A stretch of DNA of 64,000 nucleotides from Niastella populi (GTDB lineage Bacteria; Bacteroidota; Bacteroidia; Chitinophagales; Chitinophagaceae), in assembly GCF_002078015.1 (NCBI RefSeq), contig NZ_LWBP01000188.1, positions 372,001 through 436,000 on the forward strand, given 5' to 3'. The notes under the pieces are model-generated. The model was given only the letters and a program-made list of their open reading frames with translations. It was not told the DNA's origin and did not search any database. The stretch's first letter is position 1, and the number at the start of each line of letters is the position of its first letter. Of this stretch, positions 1 through 8,640 are shown piece by piece. Both the position numbers and the translations under genes were made by a program.

Positions 1-733
1 CGGCCAGGGCGGTTCCGATCACCTTTTCTGTTTTACCACGGCTCATTTGCGCATAAACAGAATTCCAGTTCAATGTTTTGAAACCTAATAATTCGGTAGT
101 GCGTTTCCTGTTCAGAGGGAAAGAAGAACCATACCCCGCACCGCTTCCCAACGGATTCTTATTGGCAACATGATAGGCTGCTGCCAGCAGCTCCATATCG
201 TCGGTCAGGCTTTCGGCATAAGCACCCAGCCATAAACCGAAGGAAGATGGCATGGCGATTTGCAGATGGGTGTACCCTGGTAACAGGATGTCTTTGAATT
301 TTTCGCTTTGCGCTATCAGCAGATCGAAGGTTTGCTTTACTTCATCTCTTACGGCCAGCACTTCTGCGCGCAGATACAGTTTTATATCAACTGCAACCTG
401 GTCGTTGCGGCTGCGGCCGCTATGTATTTTTTTTCCGGCATCACCTATGCGCCGGGTAAGTGTAAATTCAACCTGGGAGTGAACGTCTTCAATGCCTTCT
501 TCAATTGTAAAGCGGCCATGTGCTATGTCGGCGGCAATTTCTTCCAGTCCTTTTATGGCGGTATCGGCTTCGTCTTTCGACATCAAACCCACTTCAGCCA
601 GCATGCGAACATGCGCCATAGAACCCTGCACATCGTATTGGGCAAGCAGAATGTCGAATTCTTTGTCTCTGCCAACAGTGAAGGTTTCTACCAGTTGGGA
701 TGTATTGGTGGTTTCTTTACTCCACAATTTCAT
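1..733 (-). CDS. argH: Argininosuccinate lyase, C-terminus cut by window edge
   Basis: Cleaves argininosuccinate to arginine and fumarate, the last step of arginine synthesis, in the cytoplasm. 244 codons are visible from ATG at 733; the C-terminal part, including the family's catalytic serine loop, lies outside the window. Visible family blocks are HSGRSRNDQ (residues 104-112) and GSAAGYGSSFP further on, both characteristic of ArgH in the fumarase/aspartase superfamily. It is the last visible gene of the minus-strand arg operon and starts 18 nt after the argE-like stop, so it is probably co-transcribed. Nothing suggests it is broken; it is partial only because of the window. Confidence 0.95.
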   Translation of the reverse strand, partial: MKLWSKETTNTSQLVETFTVGRDKEFDILLAQYDVQGSMAHVRMLAEVGLMSKDEADTAIKGLEEIAADIAHGRFTIEEGIEDVHSQVEFTLTRRIGDAGKKIHSGRSRNDQVAVDIKLYLRAEVLAVRDEVKQTFDLLIAQSEKFKDILLPGYTHLQIAMPSSFGLWLGAYAESLTDDMELLAAAYHVANKNPLGSGAGYGSSFPLNRKRTTELLGFKTLNWNSVYAQMSRGKTEKVIGTALA

Positions 734-751
734 GGTTGAATTATTTGCTGG

Positions 752-1828
752 TTATTTCACAATTTTTTCAAGTAACTGCACATACAACTCAATTCCTTCA
801 ACAACTTCCTCCACATAAATATACTCATCTGCCGTATGACTTCTTGCTGAATCGCCGGGGCCCATTTTCAATGCCTGGAAGGGCATTAAGGCTTTGTCAG
901 AAGTAGTGGGCGAGCCGTAGTAGGTTCTGCCTAAAGCTACGCCCGACTGAACCAACGGGTGGTCAAGCGCAATGGAAGTAGAACGCAAGCGCGTACTGCG
1001 GGGCACTACCTCACACTGTACATGTTTATGAATGGTTTCAAGAATGTCTTCAAAGGTATACAACTCGTTCACCCGGGTGTCAACCACAAACTTACATTGT
1101 GCAGGCACCACGTTGTGGGCTTTGTTATCGGTTTCAATAACGGTCACACTCATCTTTACCGGCCCCAGCAGGTCGCTCACCTTAGGGAAGTGGTACCCCT
1201 GAAACCATTCTATGTCCTTCAATGCTTTGTATATACTGTTCTCGCCCTCATTGCGGGCGGCATGGCCGGCTTTGCCCTGCGCAGTGCAGTCGAGCACCAT
1301 CAGTCCGCGCTCGGCTACGGCCATTTGCATTTGCGTAGGCTCTCCTACAATGGCGCAATCTATATTGCCAAGGTGGGGGAGCACCAGCTCGATACCGTCT
1401 TTACCGCTGATCTCTTCTTCGGCAGAGGCGGCCAGCACAACATTGTATTTCAAACCGGGCTGCTGATTGAAATACAGGAATGTGGCTATCAGTGCCACCA
1501 GCGGCCCACCGGCGTCATTGCTGCCGAGACCGAATAATTTCCCGTCTTTTTCAACGGGTGTAAAGGGATCGAGTGTATAGTTCTTATTGGGTTTTACCGT
1601 ATCGTGGTGCGAGTTCAGCAAAATGGTAGGCTTGCTGTCGTCGAAATGTGCATTGCGGGCGTATACGTTATGTTTAACGGTCTTTACCGGCACGCCATGC
1701 TTTTCGAGAAAGGCTTTCAGGATATCAGCCGTTTTATCTTCTTCCTTACTGAATGAAGGGGTGCTGATCAATTGCTTCAGCAATTCGATAGCGCTTTGCT
1801 GAAGTGTATGTAAGTTATTATTACTCAT
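752..1828 (-). CDS. M20-family deacylase of the arginine pathway (ArgE-like)
   Basis: Zinc-dependent amidohydrolase expected to remove the N-acyl group from N-acyl-citrulline (or N-acyl-ornithine). 358 aa from ATG at 1828; a TTG two codons upstream is also in frame, but ATG is preferred. M20 metal-site blocks are visible: SHHDTVKP near residue 73, GSNDAGGP near 105, the AEEE pair near 137 and VGEPTQ near 163. Its ATG overlaps the argB stop by 8 nt, which implies translational coupling. Because the neighbouring carbamoyltransferase is the ArgF' type, the natural substrate is probably N-succinyl- or N-acetyl-citrulline rather than acetylornithine; that is inference from the pathway. Confidence 0.88.
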   Translation of the reverse strand: MSNNNLHTLQQSAIELLKQLISTPSFSKEEDKTADILKAFLEKHGVPVKTVKHNVYARNAHFDDSKPTILLNSHHDTVKPNKNYTLDPFTPVEKDGKLFGLGSNDAGGPLVALIATFLYFNQQPGLKYNVVLAASAEEEISGKDGIELVLPHLGNIDCAIVGEPTQMQMAVAERGLMVLDCTAQGKAGHAARNEGENSIYKALKDIEWFQGYHFPKVSDLLGPVKMSVTVIETDNKAHNVVPAQCKFVVDTRVNELYTFEDILETIHKHVQCEVVPRSTRLRSTSIALDHPLVQSGVALGRTYYGSPTTSDKALMPFQALKMGPGDSARSHTADEYIYVEEVVEGIELYVQLLEKIVK

Positions 1829-2666
1829 GTACAATGCTTGTTCCGGCCTTACCGGTGATGAGATCGCTTAACTGTTCGGCTTTACCTATGATCACTTTCT
1901 TTACACCGCTGTTCAATGCGGCAAACGCATTATCCAGCTTAGGGATCATGCCGGCGAATATTTTTTGTTCTGATTTTAATTGCTGGTAACAGGCAGGGTT
2001 AATGGATGGAATTACTGTGCTGTCGTCATCTGCATCGAGCAGTACACCGCTTTTCTCGAATGAATAGATCAGTTGCACATTGTACAGGGTGCTCAATGCA
2101 TTGGCCACTTCCTGTGCAATGGTATCGGCATTGGTGTTCAGCAATTGTCCTTTCTGGTCGTGGGTAATGGGCGCCATTACTACACTTATCTGCTGATCGA
2201 TAATACTTTTCAGCAGGCTGGTATTGATTGCGTCTACATCGCCGGCAAAACCATAATCGATAGTAGGGTGATTTCTTTTATGCGCCAGGATCACATTCCC
2301 GTCGGCCCCGCTTAAACCGATGGCATTACAGTTATTAGCCTGTAACTGGGCCACAATATTTTTATTGATATAACCGGCATACACCATGGTCACTATCTTT
2401 AGCGTTTCGGCATCGGTGATACGGCGGCCATCGATCATCTGTTGCGGAATGTTCATTTGCTCAGCCAGTTTGGTGGCCAGTTTACCACCGCCATGGATAA
2501 GGATCTTATGGCCATTTACCGCTGCAAAATCTTTCAGGAACGACGATAATTTTTTTTCATCATCGATTATGTTACCGCCTATCTTAACAACATATAATGC
2601 TGACACTGTTTGCTGGTTTATTTTTGAGATGCTAGTATTTCGCTGAGAACGGCCTGTGCTGCCCAT
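1821..2666 (-). CDS. argB: N-acetyl(succinyl)glutamate kinase
   Basis: Phosphorylates N-acylglutamate, the second step of arginine synthesis. 281 aa of the amino-acid-kinase fold. The N-terminal VVKIGGN glycine loop, HGGGK (substrate/ATP loop) and a C-terminal GMIPKLDNA block are visible and typical of ArgB. The ATG at 2666 gives a 49-nt overlap with argF'. Homologues usually start near the VVKIGGN block, and a GTG about 20 codons in is possible, so the first 18-20 residues are uncertain. Tightly packed between argF' and the M20 gene. Confidence 0.93.
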   Translation of the reverse strand: MGSTGRSQRNTSISKINQQTVSALYVVKIGGNIIDDEKKLSSFLKDFAAVNGHKILIHGGGKLATKLAEQMNIPQQMIDGRRITDAETLKIVTMVYAGYINKNIVAQLQANNCNAIGLSGADGNVILAHKRNHPTIDYGFAGDVDAINTSLLKSIIDQQISVVMAPITHDQKGQLLNTNADTIAQEVANALSTLYNVQLIYSFEKSGVLLDADDDSTVIPSINPACYQQLKSEQKIFAGMIPKLDNAFAALNSGVKKVIIGKAEQLSDLITGKAGTSIVHE

Positions 2667-3604
2667 ACCCGGTTCGATGCTTCCTGTGTTACAATGCTGT
2701 TGGGCCCGTCGAGTATTTCATCGCTCAGCTCTACATTGCGCCTTACGGGCAAACAATGCATTACTTTGGCATTGTTGGTGGTGGCCAGCTTCTTATTGGT
2801 AAGCATCCACTCGGGATCGTTGTTATAGATCTTGCCGTAATCTTTGAATGTGCTCCAGTTTTTTACATATACGAAATCGGCATCTTTCAATGCTTCATCC
2901 TGGTTGTGCGTGATCGTAGCGCCTTTGGTGAACTGTTCATCCAGTTCATAGTCCTCGGGATGCGTTATAACAAAGTCAGCTTTTCCCCAGGCGTTCACCC
3001 ATTGTGAAAAACTATTGGCCACACATTGCGGCAACGGCTTTACGTGCGGCGCCCAGGTAAGCACGATCTTCGGCCGCTTGCCGCCGGCCTCCCCCCGGCC
3101 GGGAGGAGTGGTATTATTAAGGCACTCTGTTATCGTAATAATATCTGTTAAGCTCTGCAATGGATGCAGGGTAGCGCTTTCGAGACTAACCACCGGAATG
3201 CCGGCGTATTTAATGAACTGTTTTATATAAAGCTCGCTGTAGTCGTCTTCGCGGTTCTTTAACGAAGGGAACGTACGAATGGCCAGAATATCGAAATAGT
3301 TACCCATAATGGGCGCAGCGTCTTTTACGTGCTCAACGGTGCTGCCGCTCATGATGGCCTCATCTTCAAATTCAAGCGCCCAACCTTCCTGTCCTACGTT
3401 GAACACGATAGGCTCCATGCCCAGGTTTTGTGCGGCGATCTGGGTGCTAAGGCGGGTTCGCATACTGGGGTTCAGAAATAACAAACCTATACGTTTGCCT
3501 GCTCCCAATGTTTTATCTTTAAAACGATCGGCTTTGTATGCCAGCGCTTTTTTTACCAGTGCATCTATCTGCGGCACATCGTGCACACTTGTAAAATTTT
3601 TCAT
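2618..3604 (-). CDS. argF': N-acyl-L-ornithine carbamoyltransferase (ArgF' type; Val90 suggests succinylornithine)
   Basis: Transfers a carbamoyl group to N-acylated ornithine. 328 aa. The carbamoyl-phosphate loop appears as FLNPSMRTR (residues 43-51), followed by HPLQSLTD and the C-terminal HCLPVRRN block, as in the AOTCase/SOTCase family. At the position that separates the two activities in characterised enzymes (Glu92 in Xanthomonas AOTCase, Pro90 in Bacteroides SOTCase), this protein has Val90 within SGSTVEH. From memory of mutagenesis on that position, a small non-acidic residue goes with succinylornithine use. A short Gly/Pro-rich insert (PPGRGEAGGK) lies near residue 170. Succinyl specificity is inference. 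Confidence 0.92.
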   Translation of the reverse strand: MKNFTSVHDVPQIDALVKKALAYKADRFKDKTLGAGKRIGLLFLNPSMRTRLSTQIAAQNLGMEPIVFNVGQEGWALEFEDEAIMSGSTVEHVKDAAPIMGNYFDILAIRTFPSLKNREDDYSELYIKQFIKYAGIPVVSLESATLHPLQSLTDIITITECLNNTTPPGRGEAGGKRPKIVLTWAPHVKPLPQCVANSFSQWVNAWGKADFVITHPEDYELDEQFTKGATITHNQDEALKDADFVYVKNWSTFKDYGKIYNNDPEWMLTNKKLATTNNAKVMHCLPVRRNVELSDEILDGPNSIVTQEASNRVWAAQAVLSEILASQK

Positions 3605-3849
3605 GCCTTAGCGGGAAGGAATTTTAATGATGAAAAAATGCTTAATGCTTAACGCTAAAGGCTAACTCAAAAATTTCAGGAGTTTCCTTCTGCATTCAGC
3701 ATGCTCGTATATGTTCCGTTTTGTCTTTTACGTTCTGTTTTGCGCCTTCAGTCTTCTGCACCTTCGCGCGGTTCGAATGAAGAAGGCAGGCCGGCCGGTT
3801 CGGAATGCGCCTTTAGCTTTTAGCGTTCAACATTCGGCGTTCAGCGTTT
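3605..3849. repeat. Word-like inverted repeat region between argF' and argD
   Basis: No gene is visible. The left part (about 3640-3666) is built of words such as GCTTAATGC, TTAACGC and TAAAGGCT. The right part (about 3806-3849) carries complementary words (GCCTTTAGC, TTTAGCGTTC, GCGTTCAGCG), so the two ends can pair imperfectly around a less repetitive middle. The same vocabulary occurs at 4998-5036, 5513-5547, 17471-17600 and 17810-17860. Confidence 0.7.
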
Positions 3850-4995
3850 TTACGCTTCGGCGCCAACCTGAACTTCTTCTTTAATGGCCTCCAGTAACTG
3901 GTCTGCATCTTTTTTGCGCAGGGCCAGTGAAGGCAGCAGCCTGATCACATTCGGTTTCGCTTCGCCGGTAAAGATCCTGTGTTTCCACAGCAGGTTTTTG
4001 CGAAGGTCTTTGTATTGTTCGGGCACATCGAAACCGATCATCAAACCCCGGCCGCGAACATTTTGCAGTTGGGGGATCTTCTTAAGTTCATCCATCAGGT
4101 ATTGTCCAACTTCAGCGGCGTTCTGAACCAGGTTCTCTTTTTCTATCACTTCCAGTACGGCCAGTGCGGCAGCGCAGGCAAGGTGATTGCCACCGAACGT
4201 GGTGCCCAGCATGCCATGTTTCGGCTGTAAGTGAGGTGCGATGATGATACCGGCAACAGGGAAACCATTTCCCATACCTTTTGCCATGGTATAAATGTCT
4301 GCGTTCACGCCGGCAAAGTCATGCGAGAAGAATTTGCCGCTTCTGCCGTAACCGCATTGTACGCTGTCGGCAATGTAAACGGCGCCATGCGCATCGCACA
4401 ACCGCCTGATGGTTTGTAAAAACAACTCGCTGGCTACATTGATGCCGCCCACGCCCTGTATGCCTTCGATGATCACCGATGAAATTTCTGATCCCTGTTC
4501 GGCGAAGCAGGCTTCAAGCGCAGCTACGTCATTGAAGGGAAGAAAAATTACATTCGATGTCTGGTTCACCGGCGCTACAATAGAGGGGTTGTCGGTGGCA
4601 GCAACAGCCAGAGAGGTACGTCCGTGGAAAGATTTCTTAAATGCAATTATTTTTTTGCGGCCATTATAGAAAGAGGCCAGCTTTAATGCGTTCTCGTTTG
4701 CTTCGGCCCCCGAGCTGATCAGGAATAACTGATAGTCGGGTTTGCCGCTGATTGTTCCCAGTTTTTCGGCCAATTCTTCCTGCAACGGCATTTTTACCGA
4801 ATTGGAATAGAAGCCTACTTTGTTTAACTGGTTGGTAATTCGTTCAACATAATGCGGATGGGTATGGCCAATAGAAATTACCGCATGACCACCATACAGG
4901 TCAAGGTATTGTTCTCCTTTGTCATCCCATACGTTAGAGCCTTTGGCCTTTACGATGGCGATGTTGTTGATTGGATATACATCAAAAAGCTTCAT
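3850..4995 (-). CDS. argD: N-acyl-ornithine (succinyl/acetylornithine) aminotransferase
   Basis: PLP enzyme that transaminates N-acylglutamate semialdehyde to N-acylornithine. 381 aa from ATG at 4995 (MKLFDVYP); the frame extends 29 codons upstream, but that stretch is repeat-like and lacks family similarity. Class III aminotransferase blocks are visible: SSGAEANENALK, FHGRTSLA, the cofactor Asp region YIADSVQCGYGRSG, and the PLP lysine in MAKGMGNGFPV. Part of the arg operon, separated from argF' by 245 nt of repeat sequence and from argC by the S23 cassette. A second class III aminotransferase lies at 27659-28846. Confidence 0.93.
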   Translation of the reverse strand: MKLFDVYPINNIAIVKAKGSNVWDDKGEQYLDLYGGHAVISIGHTHPHYVERITNQLNKVGFYSNSVKMPLQEELAEKLGTISGKPDYQLFLISSGAEANENALKLASFYNGRKKIIAFKKSFHGRTSLAVAATDNPSIVAPVNQTSNVIFLPFNDVAALEACFAEQGSEISSVIIEGIQGVGGINVASELFLQTIRRLCDAHGAVYIADSVQCGYGRSGKFFSHDFAGVNADIYTMAKGMGNGFPVAGIIIAPHLQPKHGMLGTTFGGNHLACAAALAVLEVIEKENLVQNAAEVGQYLMDELKKIPQLQNVRGRGLMIGFDVPEQYKDLRKNLLWKHRIFTGEAKPNVIRLLPSLALRKKDADQLLEAIKEEVQVGAEA

Positions 4996-5014
4996 AATTA
5001 AGTGCTTAATGCTA

Positions 5015-5543
5015 AAGGCTGAAGGCTTAAGGCAATACAAAATCTTAGGGGGTATTGCTTTTGGCAGGCAGCTTTTGTTCAAAATAAATATTACGATCTG
5101 CGAACAGATTTAATGAGATTTATTAGTTTGGCCTTTATCTCGTTAATCTTTCTATATATTTTCCTAAATTCTTCTTCTTTAATATATCCCAGGTCTTTTC
5201 CCAATAAGAAACAATACTCCAGCTCGTGTGTCGATCCCAAAGACATATCTAAAAAATGAGCAAAGTCACTATCGGAATTTCGACCACAACCTTCAACAAT
5301 ATTGAAGGAGATAGAATAGGCTGCTCTTTTCATCTGGCGCGCCAAATCATATTGCTCTGTTGAGGGAAAAGAAGGGATTACTTGTTTATATACAAATAAG
5401 ACCATATCATGAGCATTTTTCCAAACCTCATACTTCCTATAATCTCTCATACAATAGGTTTTTAAAGACCTCATTGCATCGTTTTAACTATGAAATCCCC
5501 CTATTGTATCTGTATTCGCCTTATGCTTTAAGCCTTCGGCCTT
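5015..5543. mobile_element. Putative cassette: S23-type gene bounded by imperfect inverted repeats
   Basis: The left arm (5015-5052, AAGGCTGAAGGCTTA then AGGC, AATACA and TTAGGGGG) matches the reverse complement of the right arm (5497-5543, read as AAGGCCGAAGGCTTA, then AAGGCGAATACAGA and ATAGGGGG), with a few gaps. The arms enclose exactly the four-helix-bundle gene. The argD start (4995) and argC stop (5548) lie just outside, so the 529-bp block is a clean insert in a conserved operon. No transposase or target-site duplication was found. It could instead be a member of the window's hairpin-forming repeat class that has captured a gene. Confidence 0.45.
5091..5450 (-). CDS. Four-helix-bundle protein of the 23S rRNA intervening-sequence (S23/TIGR02436) family
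   Basis: 119 aa from the ATG at 5450 (MRDYRKYEVWKNAHDM, the usual N-terminus of the family); an ATG 8 codons upstream is also possible. The central QMKRAAYSISFNIVEGCGR block and the later FLDMSLGSTHELEY block are family hallmarks. The protein is predicted all-helical and cytoplasmic. The family is known as ORFs within intervening sequences of some bacterial 23S rRNAs and as scattered chromosomal copies; its biochemical role is not established. It sits between argD and argC, has no evident metabolic link to arginine, and is flanked by inverted repeats. Confidence 0.9.
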   Translation of the reverse strand: MRDYRKYEVWKNAHDMVLFVYKQVIPSFPSTEQYDLARQMKRAAYSISFNIVEGCGRNSDSDFAHFLDMSLGSTHELEYCFLLGKDLGYIKEEEFRKIYRKINEIKAKLINLIKSVRRS

Positions 5544-5547
5544 CCGC

Positions 5548-6567
5548 CTAGAAATAATTCGCCTTCAGCTTCAACCCCGCGCTTTCATCTAACCCAAAGA
5601 TCAAATTCATATTCTGCACTGCCTGGCCGCTGGCGCCTTTGGTAAGGTTATCGATGGCGCTGTGCACAACCACCTTCGTGCCTACTTTTTCCAGTTGAAT
5701 GATACATTTATTGGTATTCACCACCTGCTTTAAAAAGATCTCGCTTCTGCTCAGCACCGTAAACGGCGCATCCTTGTAAAACTCTGTGAACAGTTCCGTG
5801 AGCTGTTCCATCTTCCAGTCGCAATCGATCAGTGAGCTGATAAAGATGCCCCGGGTAAAATCGCCTCGCCAGGGAATAAAGCTCAGCGCTTCCGATGATC
5901 CATCGGCAGTAACAGGCGAGAACGAAGACTGCAATTGCTGTATCGACTGCGTGATCTCTTTTAAATGCTGGTGCGTTAAAGTTTTGTAGGCCTGAATGTT
6001 ATTGGCGCGCCACGAAAAATGCGAGGTGGTTGATAATCCTTGTCCGGCCCCGGTTGAACCGGTGATACCGGTTGTATATACCGATTGCAGCAAACCGGCT
6101 TTTGCCAGTGGCAGTAAGCCTAACTGTATACCGGTTGCAAAACAGCCGGGGTTGGCAATATTTTGTGCGGTTCTGATCGCAGCCTTATTCAGCTCGGGTA
6201 ATCCGTATACGAATTGCCGGTTGCCGATTGACGACTTCGCGCTTAACCGGAAGTCCTGCGATAGATCGATGATCTTTATTTTATCGTTTACTGTATATTC
6301 TGTCAGGAATTTGCGGGCATCGCCATGGCCTACGCACAGGAACAATACATCGATGCTGCCATCCTGCAAGGGAGAGAGGTCATCGTTGAATTGAAGGTCT
6401 GTTTCGCCTATAAGATCGGCATGAACCTGGTAAACAGGGTTGCCGGTATTGCTTTTACTGTTTACAAAGGCGATCTCCACCTGAGGATGATTGATCAGCA
6501 ACCTGAGCAACTCACCACCGGTATAACCGGCGCCACCTATTATGCCTGCTTTTATTTTCTGACTCAT
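5548..6567 (-). CDS. argC: N-acyl-gamma-glutamyl-phosphate reductase
   Basis: NADPH-dependent reduction of N-acylglutamyl phosphate to the semialdehyde. 339 aa from ATG at 6567. The N-terminal dinucleotide loop GGAGYTGGELLRLL and the active-site cysteine in IANPGCFATGIQLGLLPL are clear. The C-terminus carries the expected LTKGASGQAVQNMN block. It follows argG by 106 nt of AT-rich inverted repeat and precedes the S23 cassette. Length and motifs are normal for type I ArgC. Confidence 0.96.
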   Translation of the reverse strand: MSQKIKAGIIGGAGYTGGELLRLLINHPQVEIAFVNSKSNTGNPVYQVHADLIGETDLQFNDDLSPLQDGSIDVLFLCVGHGDARKFLTEYTVNDKIKIIDLSQDFRLSAKSSIGNRQFVYGLPELNKAAIRTAQNIANPGCFATGIQLGLLPLAKAGLLQSVYTTGITGSTGAGQGLSTTSHFSWRANNIQAYKTLTHQHLKEITQSIQQLQSSFSPVTADGSSEALSFIPWRGDFTRGIFISSLIDCDWKMEQLTELFTEFYKDAPFTVLSRSEIFLKQVVNTNKCIIQLEKVGTKVVVHSAIDNLTKGASGQAVQNMNLIFGLDESAGLKLKANYF

Positions 6568-6673
6568 AATTAATAGAAATTAAAAATGAAAAATGAAGAA
6601 CGAAAAATGAGAAGGTGAACACACGGCTATTGGGCGTTTACTTTTTAATTTCTCATTTTTACTTTTTAATTAT
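6568..6673. repeat. AT-rich imperfect inverted repeat between argG and argC
   Basis: One arm (about 6572-6613) repeats words like AAATTAAAAATG and GAAAAATGAG; the other (about 6640-6670) carries the complements (TTTCTCATTTTTAC, TTTTTAATTATTCAT). The arms could pair in the argG-argC mRNA and act as a stabilising or attenuating stem. No terminator-type T-run follows on the minus strand. Confidence 0.55.
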
Positions 6674-7879
6674 TCATTTCCCTTTCTCATTATCCTTTGT
6701 CACCGAATTCCAGATAGAAGTCTGGTTGCCAAATATTTTACTGAAGCCACGAACGTCCTCGCCGGTAAAGCCGGTATTCATTTCGCCGTACTTGCCAAAT
6801 TTACTGCTCATAAGATCGTAGGATGATTCAATACCTATGATCTGGAAGCGATAGGGTTGCAGGTGAACGAATACATCGCCGGTTACATGTTGCTGGCTGT
6901 TCTCGAGGTAAGCTTCAATATCGCGCATCACGGGGTCCATGATCTGTCCTTCGTGCAGCCAGTTGCCATAGAACTGGGCCAGCTGGTCTTTCCAGTTAAG
7001 CTGCCATTTGGTAAGCACGTGCTTTTCCAGTGCATGGTGAGCTTTCAGGATCACCATGGGGGCCGCGGCTTCAAAACCTACGCGGCCTTTTATGCCGATG
7101 ATGGTATCGCCTACGTGGATATCCCTTCCTACGCCATACGCACCGGCAATGGTTTGCAGGTATTGAATGGCTTCGCTGGGGTGAGCAAATGATTTATCGT
7201 TAACGGATCTCAGTTCGCCTTTTTCAAAATGCAGCTTCACTTCTTCGCTGCCTGTTTTTGTAACCTGTGTTGGCCATGCATCTTCGGGCAGCATTCCTTT
7301 TGACGACAATGTTTCTTTACCGCCAACGCTGGTTCCCCATAATCCTTTATTGATAGAGTAAACAGCTTTGGCGAAGTTCATGTTCACGCCTTTGCCTTTC
7401 AGGTATTCAATTTCTGCTTCGCGGCTCAGTTTAAGATCGCGGATGGGTGTAATGATCTCAACGCCGGGAATGAGGATATGGAACACCATATCGAAACGAA
7501 CCTGGTCGTTACCGGCGCCGGTGCTGCCGTGGGCAACCGCATCGGCTTTGAGTTTTTGTGCATGTTCTGCAATGTGCAGGGCCTGGCTCAACCGCTCGGC
7601 GCTAACGCTTAACGGGTAGGTGTTGTTCTTTAATACGTTTCCGTAAATGAGGTATTTTATAATGCGATCGTAATATCCTTTTATGGCATTTACCGTGGTG
7701 TGTGTTTTTACACCCAGGTTATAAGCGTGCTCTTCAATTTTCTTCAATTCTTCATCACTGAAGCCACCGGTATTTACAATAATGCTATGCACTTCGTAAC
7801 CCTGGTCTTCGCCCAGGTATTTAACGCAGAACGTAGTGTCTAATCCACCGCTGAAACCGAGAACAACTTTCTTTGCCAT
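6674..7879 (-). CDS. argG: Argininosuccinate synthase
   Basis: ATP-dependent joining of citrulline and aspartate to argininosuccinate. 401 aa from ATG at 7879. The N-terminal PP-loop FSGGLDTTF (residues 9-17) identifies the family; HGSTGAGNDQVRFD in the middle is the conserved substrate-binding block. It follows the GNAT gene by 17 nt, making it the second gene of the operon. No irregularity was noticed. Confidence 0.96.
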   Translation of the reverse strand: MAKKVVLGFSGGLDTTFCVKYLGEDQGYEVHSIIVNTGGFSDEELKKIEEHAYNLGVKTHTTVNAIKGYYDRIIKYLIYGNVLKNNTYPLSVSAERLSQALHIAEHAQKLKADAVAHGSTGAGNDQVRFDMVFHILIPGVEIITPIRDLKLSREAEIEYLKGKGVNMNFAKAVYSINKGLWGTSVGGKETLSSKGMLPEDAWPTQVTKTGSEEVKLHFEKGELRSVNDKSFAHPSEAIQYLQTIAGAYGVGRDIHVGDTIIGIKGRVGFEAAAPMVILKAHHALEKHVLTKWQLNWKDQLAQFYGNWLHEGQIMDPVMRDIEAYLENSQQHVTGDVFVHLQPYRFQIIGIESSYDLMSSKFGKYGEMNTGFTGEDVRGFSKIFGNQTSIWNSVTKDNEKGK

Positions 7880-7896
7880 CTTCGCAGAAATTGTTT

Positions 7897-8640
7897 TTAG
7901 AAATTAAAAAAGTAGTGAAATAAAGATTTGATCTTGCCGGCGCCGCCAGAAGCGTCTTTTTCTTTAGGTCCGCTCTGCGGGTCTTTCTCATCTTTAAAGA
8001 AAGGCTTCAGCAATTTCCATTGTTTTATGCGTAACATGCGCTCGAACACGCTCTTCTTTTCTTCGAAGAACTCTTTGGTCTCTTCAGGCTCATAGTGATC
8101 CTTGGGATCATACAGCATGGCGGTGCACAAACAGTTCTTCCGTTCCTTGCTCATGAGAATGTCATAGTTCACACAGCTTTTACAACCGGCCCAGAATGCT
8201 TCATCCTGCGTAAGCTCAGAATAGGTAACAGGTTCATACCCCAGGTCGCTGTTAATTTTCATAACGGCGAGGCCGGTAGTAAGACCGAATATTTTTGAAT
8301 CGGGAAATGTAAGACGGCTCAATTCGAAGATCTTCTTCTTAATTGCTTTTGCCAGTCCGCCCTTACGGAAGCTGGGCGATACGATCAGCCCCGAGTTGGC
8401 CACATATTCGCCATGGCTCCATGTTTCGATATAACAAAAGCCGGCCCATACGCCATCCTGGTTAAAGGCGATCACCGCTTTCCCTTCACGCATCTTCTGT
8501 TGAATGTATTCGGGCGAGCGTTTGGCTATACCGGTTCCACGGGCTTTGGCGCTGGCGGCCATTTCATCGCATATGATCTGGGCAAAGCTGAGATGTGATT
8601 CGTTAGCTACAATAACCTGAAATTGATGTTGGGTTTCCAT
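7897..8640 (-). CDS. GNAT-family acyltransferase heading the arginine operon, with a four-cysteine tail
   Basis: 247 aa. Residues 1-150 look like a GNAT fold: the SGLIVSPSFRKGGLAKAI stretch (83-100) corresponds to the acyl-CoA pyrophosphate loop. A non-GNAT extension follows, with CKSC (153-156) and CLC (170-172), a C-x2-C-x13-C-x-C arrangement suggesting a bound metal, then a charged tail. As first gene of an operon that otherwise lacks the N-acylglutamate-forming step (no argA or argJ seen), it is the natural candidate for the first enzyme, acylating glutamate with acetyl- or succinyl-CoA. Fold is seen; substrate is inferred from context. Confidence 0.8.
   Translation of the reverse strand: METQHQFQVIVANESHLSFAQIICDEMAASAKARGTGIAKRSPEYIQQKMREGKAVIAFNQDGVWAGFCYIETWSHGEYVANSGLIVSPSFRKGGLAKAIKKKIFELSRLTFPDSKIFGLTTGLAVMKINSDLGYEPVTYSELTQDEAFWAGCKSCVNYDILMSKERKNCLCTAMLYDPKDHYEPEETKEFFEEKKSVFERMLRIKQWKLLKPFFKDEKDPQSGPKEKDASGGAGKIKSLFHYFFNF

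Noticed and set aside
959-1537. 192-aa open frame on the plus strand opposite the argE-like gene
   Set aside because: Antisense to a clear M20 gene; composition and lack of motifs fit a shadow frame.
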